Assembly: GCF_011764565.1 (NCBI RefSeq)
Contig: NZ_AP022871.1
Coordinates: 8,308,320-8,372,319, forward strand
Length of the DNA stretch: 64,000 nucleotides
From: Phytohabitans suffuscus
GTDB lineage: Bacteria; Actinomycetota; Actinomycetes; Mycobacteriales; Micromonosporaceae
Reading direction: 5' to 3'
The notes under the pieces were generated by a model. It saw only the letters and a program-made list of their open reading frames with translations, had not been told where the DNA came from and searched no databases. The position numbers and the translations under genes are program-made. Shown here piece after piece: positions 8,129 to 17,212 of this stretch (within the stretch, counting starts at the first letter, position 1; every line of letters starts with the position of its first letter).

Positions 8129-8796
8129 ATGACCGACCAGCACGCGGAGCTGGACGCCGCTCTCGAGCGGGTGATCGAAGCCGCGCGCGGCCACCTCGCC
8201 GCAGTCAAGGCCGCCGAGGGCCGCATCGACGACGACGACGTCTGGCAGGCGTACGTCACGCTCAACAACGCCTCCTACGAGTACGACGAGCTGCTGCTCG
8301 ACGCGTTCGGCGAGGTCACACCCTGGGACGTCGAGTCGATCGACCCGGACGAGGCCGACGAGCGGTTCGGCGTGGGCCTGGGCGGCGTCGACGGCACCGA
8401 GCCCGATGACCCGCACCCGCACGTCATCTCGGTCCGCCAGCGCCGCGACTACCGGGTGCCGAGCGTCGCCGCGCTGATCCGCGTCGCCGAGGCGGCCCGC
8501 CGTTCCGGCCTGCCGGAGGACGAGGAGGAGGCCGAGCCGGTCGAGTCCGTCGGCGAGGCCGTGCTGGAGCTGCTGCAGGCCGGCGACGGCTCGCTGGGAG
8601 CGCTGGACATCCCCGAGCTGGAGCCGCTGGACGGCGTGGTGATGGTGTCGGAGGTCGCCGCCCCGCTCGACCTGGAGGCGTACGGCGAGGAGGACGCCGC
8701 CGGCCCGTTCGCGCCGGGCCCGGAGGACCGCCTGGTCGGCAGGCTGGACGAGCACCCGTTCATGCCCTCGACGACGAGGTCGAGCACTCCTCGTAG
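8129..8796 (+). CDS. conserved acidic actinobacterial protein of unknown function (frameshift at 8764-8766)
   Basis: About 222 residues. ATG at 8129 is preceded by GAAGGGA. It is strongly acidic, with RIDDDDVWQAYVTLNNASYE near the N-terminus and VISVRQRRDYRVPSVAALIR in the middle; no known domain recognised. In the raw frame it reads 14 codons past a proline into a poor-quality tail. Adding one C to the CCC run at 8764-8766 gives a short acidic end (LDDEVEHSS) and a TAG at 8794-8796 just before a terminator, which is the more credible end. No signal peptide. A soluble, possibly regulatory protein; function unknown. Confidence 0.7.
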
Positions 8797-8807
8797 GCAC
8801 GGTCGGT

Positions 8808-8834
8808 GTCCGGGGGCGGCACCCGCCCCCGGAC
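8808..8834. terminator. terminator after the acidic conserved gene
   Basis: Perfect 11-bp stem 8808-8818 / 8824-8834 with a 5-base loop, 11 bases past the predicted TAG. Confidence 0.75.
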
Positions 8835-8867
8835 CCTGACACCCGCACCTACGGCGTGGGTGTCAGG
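8835..8867. terminator. second hairpin overlapping the 3' end of the minus-strand gene
   Basis: 10-bp stem 8835-8844 / 8858-8867. The 13-base loop contains the TAG stop of the minus-strand gene (8851-8849). Together with the preceding hairpin it separates the convergent genes. Confidence 0.6.
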
Positions 8868-9478
8868 CGCTTCGCGCCGGGGCCGGACAGGTCCGGCAGC
8901 GCTGCCTCCGTGCGGCCGGTCAGCAGCAGGAGGATCGCGGCGATCGGGGCGTGCACCACCGCGCCCTCGCCGGCGGACCACGGCGCGTCGGTGGCGGCCA
9001 GCCTGACGCCGGCGAAGCGCGACCGGGGCCACGTCCGGTAACCCGGGCGCCACAGGCGGTCCGCCGCGTAGGCCGCCGCGTCCGGCGGCAGGTCGAGCGG
9101 GCGGCCGATCGGCAGCGAGATGTCCTGGCTGTGCACCAGGATGTCGATCAGCGTCTCGCGGTGGGTGACGCCCTGCACGTGGCGGCGGGAGCCGACCATG
9201 CCGCGGATCTCGGCCACGATCCACTCCGTCGGCCGCGCGGCCCGGCGGATCGCGCTGTCCCGGCTCATCCGGGCCAGGCTGCCCCGCGCCCGCAGCAGCT
9301 CAGGCAGCAGTTGGTGGATCCTGCCCTGCGCGAACGTCAGGTGCGCCGCGACGTCCCGCACCGTCCACCCGGCGCAGAGCGACGGGTGCCGCCACTCGTC
9401 GCCGGACAGGCCGTCGAGCAGGTCGCACAGCCGCTCACGGTGGGCGTCGATCGCGCGCCACGCCTCGTCCTCGTTCAC
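8849..9478 (-). CDS. DinB/maleylpyruvate isomerase family mycothiol-dependent protein
   Basis: 209 residues. The N-terminal motif LCAGWTVRDVAAHLTFAQGR and the later HRETLIDILVHSQDISLPIG supply the His ligands of the DinB-like four-helix metal site found in maleylpyruvate isomerase-like (TIGR03083-type) proteins. By family these are metal-dependent, mycothiol-linked S-transferases or isomerases in the cytosol. The presence of mshC in the window fits a mycothiol producer. The gene is divergent from the TetR gene at 9534 and shares with it a 55-base region holding two copies of a palindrome, so it is probably the TetR target. Confidence 0.85.
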   Translation of the reverse strand: MNEDEAWRAIDAHRERLCDLLDGLSGDEWRHPSLCAGWTVRDVAAHLTFAQGRIHQLLPELLRARGSLARMSRDSAIRRAARPTEWIVAEIRGMVGSRRHVQGVTHRETLIDILVHSQDISLPIGRPLDLPPDAAAYAADRLWRPGYRTWPRSRFAGVRLAATDAPWSAGEGAVVHAPIAAILLLLTGRTEAALPDLSGPGAKRLTPTP

Positions 9479-9489
9479 GCCAGCACCGT

Positions 9490-9523
9490 ACTACAGCCGT
9501 AGTGCCAGTACAACAGCTGTAGT
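9490..9523. promoter_or_regulatory. duplicated palindromic operator for the adjacent TetR regulator
   Basis: Two 14-bp sites, ACTACAGCCGTAGT (9490-9503) and ACAACAGCTGTAGT (9510-9523), are spaced 20 bases start to start, about two helical turns. They fill the gap between the divergent starts at 9478 (-) and 9534 (+). The second differs from the consensus at two positions. The position and dyad symmetry fit TetR autoregulation plus control of the divergent gene. Confidence 0.75.
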
Positions 9524-9533
9524 GTGTGCGTCC

Positions 9534-10096
9534 GTGGCGACCACGCGGCGGGAACAGGTCTTGGACGCGGCGATCACCGTGCTGGCCACGCAGGGGGTGC
9601 GCGGGGTGACGCACCGCGCGGTCGACGCCGAGGCGGGGGTGCCGCAGGGGACGACCTCGAACCATTTCCGGACGCGGGACGCCCTGTTCGAGGGTGTGGT
9701 CGAGCGGTTCGCGCAGCGGGAACGGGCCGCGTTCGAGGACCTCGCCGGGGCCGCCGACCCGCGTACCCGGAGGAGCTCGTCGCCGTCCTCGCGGACTGGA
9801 CGGTCGCGGCGGTCGGGCCGCGCCGGGAGCTGACGCTCGCCCGCTTCGCGATCCTGGTGGAGGCGGCGATCCGGCCGCCGTTGCGGCGGAAGCTGGCGGA
9901 GGTCGCGGCGCAGGTGCGCGGCTGGAGCACGGAGTGGATGCGCGCGGCCGGCTCGGCCGACCCGGAGCGCGACGTGCGGTACCTGGCCAACCAGGTCGAG
10001 GCGCTGACGCTGCACCAACTGGCCTACCCGGACCCGGACTTCGATCCCGGGCCCTCGCTCGCGGCGCTGGTGGCCGCGCTGGTGCGTCGCGGCTGA
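9534..10096 (+). CDS. TetR/AcrR-family regulator (frameshift at 9758-9760)
   Basis: 187 residues after repair. The helix-turn-helix is clear: REQVLDAAITVLATQGVRGV, then TSNHFRTRDALFEGVVERFA. The frame changes within GACCCGCG; adding one C to the CCC run at 9758-9760 joins DLAGAAD to YPEELVAVLADWTVAAVG and restores a normal TetR ligand-binding domain with helices to the end. GTG 9534 lies 11 bases after the operator pair, so the transcript may be nearly leaderless. It likely represses itself and the divergent DinB-like gene. The break is probably a sequencing error. Confidence 0.85.
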
Positions 10097-10153
10097 GCTG
10101 AAGACTGGCAGAGCTTGAAGACCGTCAGATCAGAAGACCGGCAGAGCTGAGGA
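10096..10153. repeat. imperfect 16-17-bp repeats between convergent stops
   Basis: Three and a half copies of a unit resembling GAGCTGAAGACYGGCA lie between the stop of the TetR gene and the stop of the DUF5703-like gene. Units vary by one base in length, so they are not in frame with either gene. Confidence 0.7.
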
Positions 10154-10348
10154 TCAGTAGGAGAGGCCGGGCTGCGGCTGGCTGGCCACCCGCCGGCGGC
10201 GGAGCACCACCTGCCGGGTACCGTCGCGGAAGAGCCGCACCCGCGCCAGCTCCCATCCGGAGAACTCGGCCTGGATCGCCAGTTGCGCCGCGGCGGCCAA
10301 CCGGTCGACATTCGGCGGTAACCGCAGCGGCGCGTATTCGTAGTCCAT
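10154..10348 (-). CDS. DUF5703-like small protein
   Basis: 64 residues starting MDYEYAPLRLPPNVDRLAAA, with ATG 10348-10346. The pattern of a short beta strand, an Ala-rich helix, a WELARVRLFRDGTRQVVLRR hairpin and a basic end matches the small actinobacterial DUF5703 proteins of about 60-65 residues as I remember them. Function unknown; possibly nucleic-acid binding because of the basic C-terminal hairpin. It is convergent with the TetR gene; the 57-base gap between them consists of imperfect 16-17-bp repeats. Confidence 0.7.
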   Translation of the reverse strand: MDYEYAPLRLPPNVDRLAAAAQLAIQAEFSGWELARVRLFRDGTRQVVLRRRRVASQPQPGLSY

Positions 10349-10434
10349 GCGACCCATCCTGCACACACGCGTGAGGTACCGCCAGGGATCCCCGCCGCTT
10401 CGCCGTGCCGGACCTGGGGGACCGCCCGTCCCGG

Positions 10435-11414
10435 TCACTGGGAGCTGCCGTCGCGTTCCGGGTAGCCCACCGGGATGGCCGACACGTCGTCCAGGGCCTG
10501 GGTGATCTCGGCGGGCAGCTCCATCTCCTCCACCGACAGGGCGCCGAGCAGCTGCCCCACCGTGCGGGCGCCGAGGATCGGGGCGACCACGCCGGGCCGG
10601 TCGCGTACCCAGGTCAGCGCGACCTCCATCGGCGAGACGCCGAGCCCGCCGGCGGCCGTGACCACCGCCTCGACGATGCTGGAGCAGCGCGGCTCCAGGT
10701 ACGGCGCGACGAACGGCTCGAAGTGCGGGCTGGCCGCCCGGGAGTCGGCGGGGCGGCCGTGCCGGTACTTGCCGGTCAGCACCCCGCGCCCCAGCGGCGA
10801 CCAGGGCAGCAGCCCCAGCCCGAGCGTGCCGGCGGCCGGGACGACCTCGCGCTCGACGCCGCGTTCCAGCAGCGAGTACTCCATCTGGGTGGCCACCACC
10901 GGCGCCCGGCCGGGGAACGCGGCCTGCCAGGTCGCGGCGCGGGCGGTCTGCCAGGCGGAGAAGTTGGAGACGCCGACGTACCGCACGCGGCCGCTGGCCA
11001 CCGCGTGGTCCAGGGCGGTGAGCGTCTCCTCCAGGGGGTCTCGGTGTCGTACCCGTGGACCTGCCACAGGTCGACGTGGTCGGTGCCGAGCCGGCGCAGC
11101 GACGCGTCGAGGCTGCCCAGCAGGTGGGCGCGGGAGCCGTCGCGGCGGCGGGCGGTGCCCGGCCGGAGGCCGGCCTTGGTGGCGATCAGCAGGTCCTCGC
11201 GGGCGACCAGCGACCCGAGCAGCTCGCCGATCACCGCCTCGGCCTCGCCGTCGGCGTACACGTCGGCGGTGTCGACCAGGTTGCCGCCGGCGTCCAGGAA
11301 GCTCTTGAGCTGCGCGGCCGCGTCGTCGGCGTCGGTGTCCCGGCCCCACGTCATGGTGCCGAGCGCGAGCCGGGATACCGCCAGCCCGCTGCGCCCGAGC
11401 GGTCGCTGCTGCAT
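10435..11414 (-). CDS. aldo/keto reductase (frameshift at 11034-11038)
   Basis: 326 residues after repair; ATG 11414 gives MQQRPLGRSGLAVSRLALGT, a standard AKR start. Catalytic residues are visible: Asp/Tyr in DTADVYADGEAE, Lys in LLIATKAG and His in LWQVHGYD, followed by the NADP-binding end with ILGARTVGQL. The frame breaks at the GGGGG run (+ strand 11034-11038); adding one base joins GYDTETP to LEETLTALDHAV. By family this is a cytosolic NADPH-dependent reductase of aldehydes or ketones. Substrate unknown. No operon partner; divergent from the LLM oxidoreductase. Confidence 0.88.
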
Positions 11415-11499
11415 GGGGTGAACCTTATTCAGTCCCGTGTCCCTGTCCAGAGGCACCGGCTGATTGCGTACCCTGGTGCGACTTCGACGTTGGGGAGCT

Positions 11500-12552
11500 G
11501 TGCGGTTAGGACTCACTCTGGGGTACCAGACGGCGTGGACCACGCCGGCCGACCACCTCGCGTTGGCGCGGGCGGCCGAGGGGCTCGGCTACTCGGTGGT
11601 GTGGGCGGCCGAGGCGTACGGGTCGGACTCGCCCAGCACCCTGGCCTGGATCGCCGGGCAGACCTCCACCATCGACGTCGGCAGCGCGGTCATGCAGATC
11701 CCGGCCCGGACCCCGGCCGCCACCGCGATGACCGCCGCCACGATCGACTCGCTCTCCGGCGGCCGCTTCCGCCTCGGCCTCGGCGTCTCCGGGCCACAGG
11801 TGTCGGAGGGGTGGCACGGGGTGCGCTTCGCCAAGCCTCTCGCGCGCACCCGCGAGTACGTCGAGATCGTCAAGATGGCGATCGCCCGCCAGACCGTGGC
11901 GTACGAGGGCGCGCACTACACGCTGCCCCTGCCGGACGGTCCGGGCAAGGCGCTCAAGCTCGGCTTCCACCCGCCCCGCTCGCACATCCCGGTCTACCTC
12001 GCCGCCGTCGGCCCGAAGAACCTCGAGCTGGCCGGTGAGATCGCCGACGGCTGGCTGGCGATCTTCTTCGCCCCCGACGCGGCCGCCGAGCAGCTGGCCA
12101 CCGTGGCGGCCGGTCGGGCGAAGGCGGGGCTCGACCTCAAGGGCTTCGACGTGGTGCCCAGTGTGCCCGCGGTGGTCGGCGACGACGTGGCCACCTGCGC
12201 CGAGCTGGTCCGCTGGTACGCCGCCCTGTACGTGGGCGGCATGGGCAGCCGGGAGACCAACTACTACAATGCGCTCGCCGCCCGGATGGGGTACCCGGAC
12301 GAGGCCCGCGAGGTGCAGGACCTGTACCTGGCCAAGCGGCACCGGGACGCGGCCGCCGCGGTGCCGATGGAGTTCATCGACCGCACCTCGCTGCTCGGCC
12401 CGAAGGAGCGGATCGCCGACCGGCTCGTCGCGTACGCCGAGGCCGGGGTCACCACCCTGTCCGTGTCCCTGTTCGCGGCCGACGCCGACAGCGGCACCGC
12501 GACCCTGCGCACCGTCGCGGAGGCGCTGGAGCTGGCGGGGGTCGGCGAATGA
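11500..12552 (+). CDS. LLM-class F420-dependent oxidoreductase
   Basis: 350 residues. The start VRLGLTLGYQ (GTG 11500, GGGGAG close upstream) is the typical first beta strand of luciferase-like F420 enzymes. Characteristic segments are LDSLSGGR-like TIDSLSGGRFRLGLGVSG, the EYVEIVKMAI helix and VYLAAVGPKNLELAGEIADG. The family uses coenzyme F420 (or FMN) to transfer hydride to diverse substrates in the cytosol. It overlaps uppP by four bases (ATGA), so the two genes are translationally coupled and the gene heads the uppP-mshC block. Whether its substrate relates to cell wall or mycothiol metabolism is unknown. Confidence 0.88.
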   Translation: MRLGLTLGYQTAWTTPADHLALARAAEGLGYSVVWAAEAYGSDSPSTLAWIAGQTSTIDVGSAVMQIPARTPAATAMTAATIDSLSGGRFRLGLGVSGPQVSEGWHGVRFAKPLARTREYVEIVKMAIARQTVAYEGAHYTLPLPDGPGKALKLGFHPPRSHIPVYLAAVGPKNLELAGEIADGWLAIFFAPDAAAEQLATVAAGRAKAGLDLKGFDVVPSVPAVVGDDVATCAELVRWYAALYVGGMGSRETNYYNALAARMGYPDEAREVQDLYLAKRHRDAAAAVPMEFIDRTSLLGPKERIADRLVAYAEAGVTTLSVSLFAADADSGTATLRTVAEALELAGVGE

Positions 12553-13382
12553 CCTGGTTCGAGGCGATCGTGCTGGGCGTCGTGCAGGGCCTGACCGAGT
12601 TCCTGCCGATCAGCTCCTCGGCGCACATGCGGATCACGTCCGCGCTCTTCTTCGACGAGGACGCGGGCGCCTCGTTCACGGCGGTCACCCAGCTCGGCAC
12701 CGAGGCGGCGGTGCTGATCTACTTCGCCAAGGACATCTTCCGCCTCTCCAAGACGTGGATCGTGGGGCTGTGGGACCGCTCGGTGCGTTCCACCCTGGAC
12801 TACCGCATGGCCTGGTACGTGATCATCGGCTCGATCCCGATCGGCCTGTTCGGCTTCCTGTTCAAGGACCAGATCCGCTCCGCGGCCCGCAACCTGTACC
12901 TGGTCTCCACGACGCTGATCGTGTTCGCGCTGGTCCTCGCGTTCGCCGAGTACTGGGGCCGCAAGGTCCGCACGATCGAGCAGTTCACCATGAAGGACGG
13001 CGTCGTGATGGGCCTGGCCCAGGCGATGGCGCTGGTGCCCGGCGTGTCCCGCTCGGGCGGCGTCGTCACCGCCGGCCTGCTGCTCAACCTGACCCGGGAG
13101 ACCGCGACCCGCTACTCGTTCCTGCTGGCCATCCCGGCGGTGGTGATGTCCGGCATCTTCTCCATCCCGGACGTCTTCGACTCCAGCGGGGAGGGACTCA
13201 CCCCGTCCGGCCCGCAGATGATCGTGGCGACGCTGATCGCCTTCGGGCTCGGGTACGCGTCGATCGCGTGGCTGCTGCGGTATGTCGCGCATCACACCCT
13301 GTACGTGTTCGTGCTGTACCGGGTCGCGCTCGGCAGCCTCGTGCTCTGCCTGCTCGCGGCGGGCACCATCTCCGCGACATAG
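12549..13382 (+). CDS. uppP: undecaprenyl-diphosphatase UppP (BacA)
   Basis: 277 residues, polytopic membrane protein. Signature motifs are present: LGVVQGLTEFLPISSSAHMR near the N-terminus (catalytic Glu and Ser region) and LVPGVSRSGGVVTAG in the second half. It dephosphorylates undecaprenyl pyrophosphate at the membrane to recycle the lipid carrier for peptidoglycan, and overexpression is known to give bacitracin resistance. It starts inside the LLM gene (ATGA overlap) and is followed at 69 bases by the histidine phosphatase gene, an order conserved in many actinobacteria. Its TAG stop is duplicated in frame by a 15-bp repeat. Confidence 0.95.
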   Translation: MTWFEAIVLGVVQGLTEFLPISSSAHMRITSALFFDEDAGASFTAVTQLGTEAAVLIYFAKDIFRLSKTWIVGLWDRSVRSTLDYRMAWYVIIGSIPIGLFGFLFKDQIRSAARNLYLVSTTLIVFALVLAFAEYWGRKVRTIEQFTMKDGVVMGLAQAMALVPGVSRSGGVVTAGLLLNLTRETATRYSFLLAIPAVVMSGIFSIPDVFDSSGEGLTPSGPQMIVATLIAFGLGYASIAWLLRYVAHHTLYVFVLYRVALGSLVLCLLAAGTISAT

Positions 13383-13400
13383 AAGTCCGCGACATAGAAG
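13371..13400 (+). repeat. 15-bp perfect tandem duplication including the uppP stop codon
   Basis: TCCGCGACATAGAAG occurs at 13371-13385 and 13386-13400. TAG at 13380-13382 is repeated in frame at 13395-13397. Confidence 0.93.
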
Positions 13401-13450
13401 ATCGTCGCGCCCGCGGCGGCACCGCGGAGCGCGTCGTAGGGTGGGGGATC

Positions 13451-14144
13451 GTGGCTACTGTGCTGCTGCTGCGCCATGGGCGCACCACGGCGAACGCCGA
13501 CGGGGGCTCGCCGGGCGCCGCCCGGTCGAGCTGGACGAGACCGGCCGGGCGCAGGCCGCCGCCGTGGGCGCGCGGCTGCGGGCGGTGCCGCTCGCGGCCG
13601 TCGTCAGCAGCCCGCTGATCCGGTGCCGGCAGACGCTCGACATCGCGCTGCCCGAGGCGCCGGTCACCCCGAGGAGGGGCTGATCGAGTGCGGGTACGGG
13701 CAGTGGGAGGGGGAGCCGCTCAAGAAGCTCGCCAAGGATCCACTGTGGCCGGTCGTGCAGCAGCACCCCAGCGCCGCCGTCTTCCCCGGCGGGGAGGCGA
13801 TGGCCGCGATGGCGGCGCGGGCGGTCGAGGCGGTGCGCCGGTGGGACGCGCGGGTCACCGCCGAGCACGGGCCGGACGCGGTGTGGCTGGCGTGCAGCCA
13901 CGGCGACGTGATCAAGGCGGTCGTCGCGGACGCGCTCGGCGTGCACCTCGACCTGTTCCAGCGGATCGTCGCCGACCCGGCCTCGCTGACCGCGATCAGC
14001 TTCACCCCGACGCGCCCGTTCCTGCTCCGCCTCAACGACACCGGCGGCGACCTGTCCGGTCTCGTCCCGGCGAAGCGGCGCCGCCCGCGCCGGGTCCGGG
14101 CGGCCGACTCCGACGCCGCGGTCGGCGGCCGGGCCGGTGGCTGA
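13451..14144 (+). CDS. histidine phosphatase (MSMEG_4193-type), two frameshifts
   Basis: 231 residues after repair. GTG 13451 gives the phosphohistidine motif VLLLRHGRTTANADGG; the second catalytic His is in LACSHGDVIKAV. Two breaks are each repaired by one added base: in the GGGGG run 13502-13506 (restoring GLAGRRPVELDETGRAQAAA) and in the CCCC run 13667-13670 (restoring VTPEEGLIECGYGQWEGEPL). The protein corresponds to the putative phosphomutase/phosphatase that precedes DUF3090 and SCO1664 near mshC in many actinobacteria. Substrate unknown. Two errors within 170 bases in an otherwise conserved gene argue for sequencing error over decay. Confidence 0.85.
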
Positions 14145-14187
14145 ACGCACTGCACACGGGAGCCGCCGTACGGATAGGGTCTTAGGC

Positions 14188-14773
14188 ATGACCCACCAGG
14201 TGCACGCATTCGAGCCGCCGGAGCGGTTCGTCGCCGGGACCGTGGGCCCGCCGGGGAGCGGACGTTCTTCCTCCAGGCCCGCGGTGGTGGCCGGCTGGTC
14301 AGCGTCGCCCTGGAGAAGGTGCAGATGTCGTTGCTGGCCGAGAAGCTGGAGGAGCTGCTCGCCGAGGCGCACCGCCGGTTCGGCGCCGAGCTGCCCGAGG
14401 CGCCCGCGGCCCTGTCCGACAACGAGCCGCTCGACACGCCGGTCGACGAGGAGTTCCGGGTGGGCACGCTGGGGCTCGCCTACGACGTCGACACCGCCAC
14501 CGTGGTCATCGAGGCCATCGCGGCCGGCGAGTCGGAGGTCGAGGTGGAGCTCGGCGGCGACGCGGAGCTGACCGACGACGAGGACGACGAAGACGACGAG
14601 CCCGACGACGACCTCGACCGGCTGCGGGTGCGGCTCACCCCGGCCGCGGCGCGCGCGTTCATCGACCGGGCCCGGCGGGTGCTCGCCGCCGGGCGGCCGC
14701 CGTGCCCGCTCTGCGGCCAGCCGCTCGACCCGCGCGGCCACCTCTGCCCCGCCACAACGGCTACCACCGGTAA
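14188..14773 (+). CDS. DUF3090 family protein, two frameshifts
   Basis: 195 residues after repair. ATG 14188 gives MTHQVHAFEPPERFVAGTVG; adding a G to the run 14253-14256 restores ERTFFLQARGGGRLVSVALE, and adding a C to 14747-14750 restores GHLCPRHNGYHR and a TAA at 14771-14773. The middle holds a very acidic stretch of Asp/Glu (about residues 130-150). The C-terminus has a CPLCGQPL...H..C cluster that could bind zinc. DUF3090 is a conserved companion of SCO1664 and MSMEG_4193 homologues. Function unknown; the context suggests a role linked to mycothiol ligase or phosphorylation. Confidence 0.85.
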
Positions 14774-14783
14774 CCTGCCGGCC

Positions 14784-15601
14784 ATGACCAGGCTCGACGT
14801 GCAGCCGGTGCTCGACGAGGGGGACGCGCTGCGGCTGCTGCGGCACGGGGAGTTCGAGCTGGAGGGGCGGCTCGTCGACGCGTCCAACACCACGCTGCGC
14901 GGCTTCCTCACCCTCGACGGGGTGACCGCCCGCTGCGTCTACAAGCCCGTGCGGGCGAGCGCCCGCTGTGGGACTTCCCGGACGGCACCCTGGCCGGGCG
15001 GGAGGTCTCGGCGTACCTGGTGTCCCGCTCGACCGGCTGGCGCGTCGTCCCGCCGACCGTGCTGCGCGACGGGCCGCTCGGGCCGGGCGCCTGCCAGCTG
15101 TGGATCGACGAGCCGGACGACGGCGGGTCGGTGGTCGGCTTCGTGCCCGTGTTCGAGCTGCCGATCGGGTGGTTCCGGATCGCGTCGGCGCGCGACGAGG
15201 AGGGCAACGCGTACGCGCTCGCCCACGCCGACGACCCGCGGCTGGCCCGCATGGCCGTCTTCGACGCGGTGATCAACAACGCTGACCGCAAGGGCGGCCA
15301 CGTGCTGGTCGGCGCCGACGGGCAGGTGTTCGGCGTCGACCACGGGGTGAGCTTCAACGTCGACGACAAGCTGCGCACGGTGCTGTGGGGCTGGACCGAG
15401 GCCCGGCTGCCCGGCGAGGCGGTCGAGGTGCTGCGGCGGCTCGGGCCGGCGCTGGAGGGCCCGCTGGGCGAGCAGCTGGCGGTCCACCTGACCGTGACGG
15501 AGATCTCGCGCACCCGGGAGCGGGTGGCGCGGCTGCTGGCCACCGGGCGCTTCCCCGGGCCGTCCGAGGACTGGCCGGCGGTGCCCTGGCCGCCGATCTA
15601 G
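14784..15601 (+). CDS. SCO1664 family protein (PI3/PI4-kinase-like fold), frameshift at 14953-14955
   Basis: 272 residues after adding one G at 14953-14955, which joins CVYKPVRG to ERPLWDFPDGTLAGREVSAY. The ATG at 14784 lies 10 bases after the restored TAA of the DUF3090 gene. Kinase-like features: a Lys in RCVYKPVRG, the NNADRKGGHVLVGADGQVFG loop and the metal-binding GVDHGVSFN motif, which resemble the atypical PI3/4-kinase fold. By this similarity it may phosphorylate a small molecule or protein. It sits directly before mshC, as in many actinobacteria, but its substrate is not known to me. Confidence 0.85.
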
Positions 15602-15673
15602 GTTCTGGCCGTTCGGACGGTTTGCCGGCTCGGGCCGGCGGGCGTGTCGGGGCCGCTGGATAGGGTGGCGGGC

Positions 15674-16914
15674 ATGGAATCTTGGACCGGCCACGAGGTC
15701 CCGCGGCTGCCGGGCAGCGGCCAGAGGCTCGCGATGTTCGACTCGGCGCGGCGTGCCGTGCACCCCACCGGCGGCCCGTCCGGCTCGCGCACCGTCTACG
15801 TGTGCGGCATCACGCCGTACGACGCCACCCACCTCGGCCACGCCGCCACCATGATCACATTCGACCTGGTGCAGCGGGCGTGGCTGGACGCCGGCCACGA
15901 CGTCACGTACGTGCAGAACGTCACCGACATCGACGACCCCCTGCTCGAACGCGCCGCCCGCGACGGCGAGGACTGGGTCGTGCTGGGCATGCGCGAGACC
16001 GCCCTGTTCCGCGAGGACATGGAGTCGCTGCGCATGATCCCGCCGGCGCGCTACGTCGGCGCGGTCGAGTCGATCCCGGCGATCGTGGAGAAGGTCTCCG
16101 CCCTCTTCGACCGCGACGCCGCGTACCGCCTCGACGACGGCACCGGCGACGTCTACTTCGACCTCGCCGCCGCGCCCGGGTTCGGGTACGAGTCCAACCT
16201 CTCCCGCGAGCAGATGCTCGCCTTCTTCGCCGAGCGCGGCGGCGACCCCGAGCGCCCCGGCAAGCGCGACCCCCTCGACCCGCTGCTGTGGCTCGGCGCC
16301 CGCGAGGGCGAGCCGGCGTGGCCCGGCGGCCACTTCGGGCCGGGGCGGCCGGGGTGGCACATCGAGTGCGCCTCGATCGCGCTCGACCTGCTCGGCGCGA
16401 CCATCGACGTGCAGGGCGGCGGCAACGACCTGCTCTTCCCGCACCACGAGTGCTCGGCCGCGCACGCCGAGACGCTCACCGGCGTGGCGCCGTTCGCCCG
16501 CCACTACGTGCACGCCGGCATGATCGGCCTGGACGGCGAGAAGATGTCGAAGTCCCAGGGCAACCTGGTCTTCGTCTCCCGCCTGCGGGCCGACGGCGTC
16601 GACCCCCGGGCGGTGCGGCTGGCGCTGGTGGCCGACCACTACCGCGCCGACCGGCAGTGGACCGACGACGTGCTCAAGACCGCGCAGCAGCGCCTGGCCC
16701 GGTGGCGTTCGGCCGCCGCGGCCGCGTCCGGCCCGTCGGGGGCCGACCTGCTGGCGGGGTACGCGCGAGGGTGGCCGACGACCTCGACACCCCCGGCGCG
16801 CTGGCGCTGGTGGACGAGTGGTCCGACCGGGCGCTGGGCGGGGCCGGCGACGACACCTCGGCCCCGGAGCTGATGGCGCGCACGGTGGACGCGCTGCTGG
16901 GCGTGCGCCTCTGA
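15674..16914 (+). CDS. mshC: mycothiol ligase MshC (cysteine:GlcN-Ins ligase), frameshift at 16769-16771
   Basis: 413 residues after adding one G at 16769-16771, which joins AGYARG to VADDLDTPGALALVDE; this matches the usual MshC length of about 412. It is a cysteinyl-tRNA synthetase paralogue: zinc-site Cys in YVCGITPYDATHLGHA (HIGH-like), WHIECASIALDLLG, DLLFPHHECSAAHAE and EKMSKSQGN. The motif THLGHA and the neighbourhood (histidine phosphatase, DUF3090, SCO1664) separate it from CysS. It makes Cys-GlcN-Ins from cysteine, ATP and GlcN-Ins, the third step of mycothiol synthesis, in the cytosol. Since mycothiol synthesis is usually retained, the frameshift is probably artefactual. Confidence 0.92.
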
Positions 16915-16971
16915 GCCCCGAGCCGGATCCGGACAGACCCAGGGTTCAGCGGCCTCCCGCCGCCGGCGAGG

Positions 16972-17110
16972 TCATCGCCGGCCGACGCCGGGCCAGAAGC
17001 GGCCCACCCGGGCGGCGTACGCCTGGTACGCGGCGCCGTGGGTCCGCGACAGGTAGGGACCCGGCGGCGCCGAGGACCAGCGCGGCGACGAACCGTGAAC
17101 CCAGAGAACT
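16972..17110 (-). pseudogene. possible C-terminal remnant of an isoprenylcysteine methyltransferase-like gene
   Basis: On the minus strand a short frame ends RTHGAAYQAYAARVGRFWPG, which resembles the conserved C-terminal end of isoprenylcysteine carboxyl methyltransferase (ICMT)-like membrane enzymes (a Y..Y...V.RF.P pattern). Upstream sequence in this frame has no membrane helices of that family, so only a tail seems left. The evidence is a short motif only; chance similarity is possible. Confidence 0.3.
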
Positions 17111-17210
17111 CTGAATACAGCTGATCCTGTACTCGGTAGGCGCTGAACGATCACCTGACGGTGATCTTCGTCTCCGCGCCCTGTCACCGCCGGCCCGGCC
17201 GTATAGGGTC
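17111..17210. other. upstream region of the riboswitch
   Basis: No gene seen. It lies between the possible methyltransferase remnant and the riboswitch and should contain the promoter of the TMEM165/GDT1 gene; GTATAGGGT at 17201-17209 is a plausible -10 region. Confidence 0.4.
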
Positions 17211-17212
17211 GT

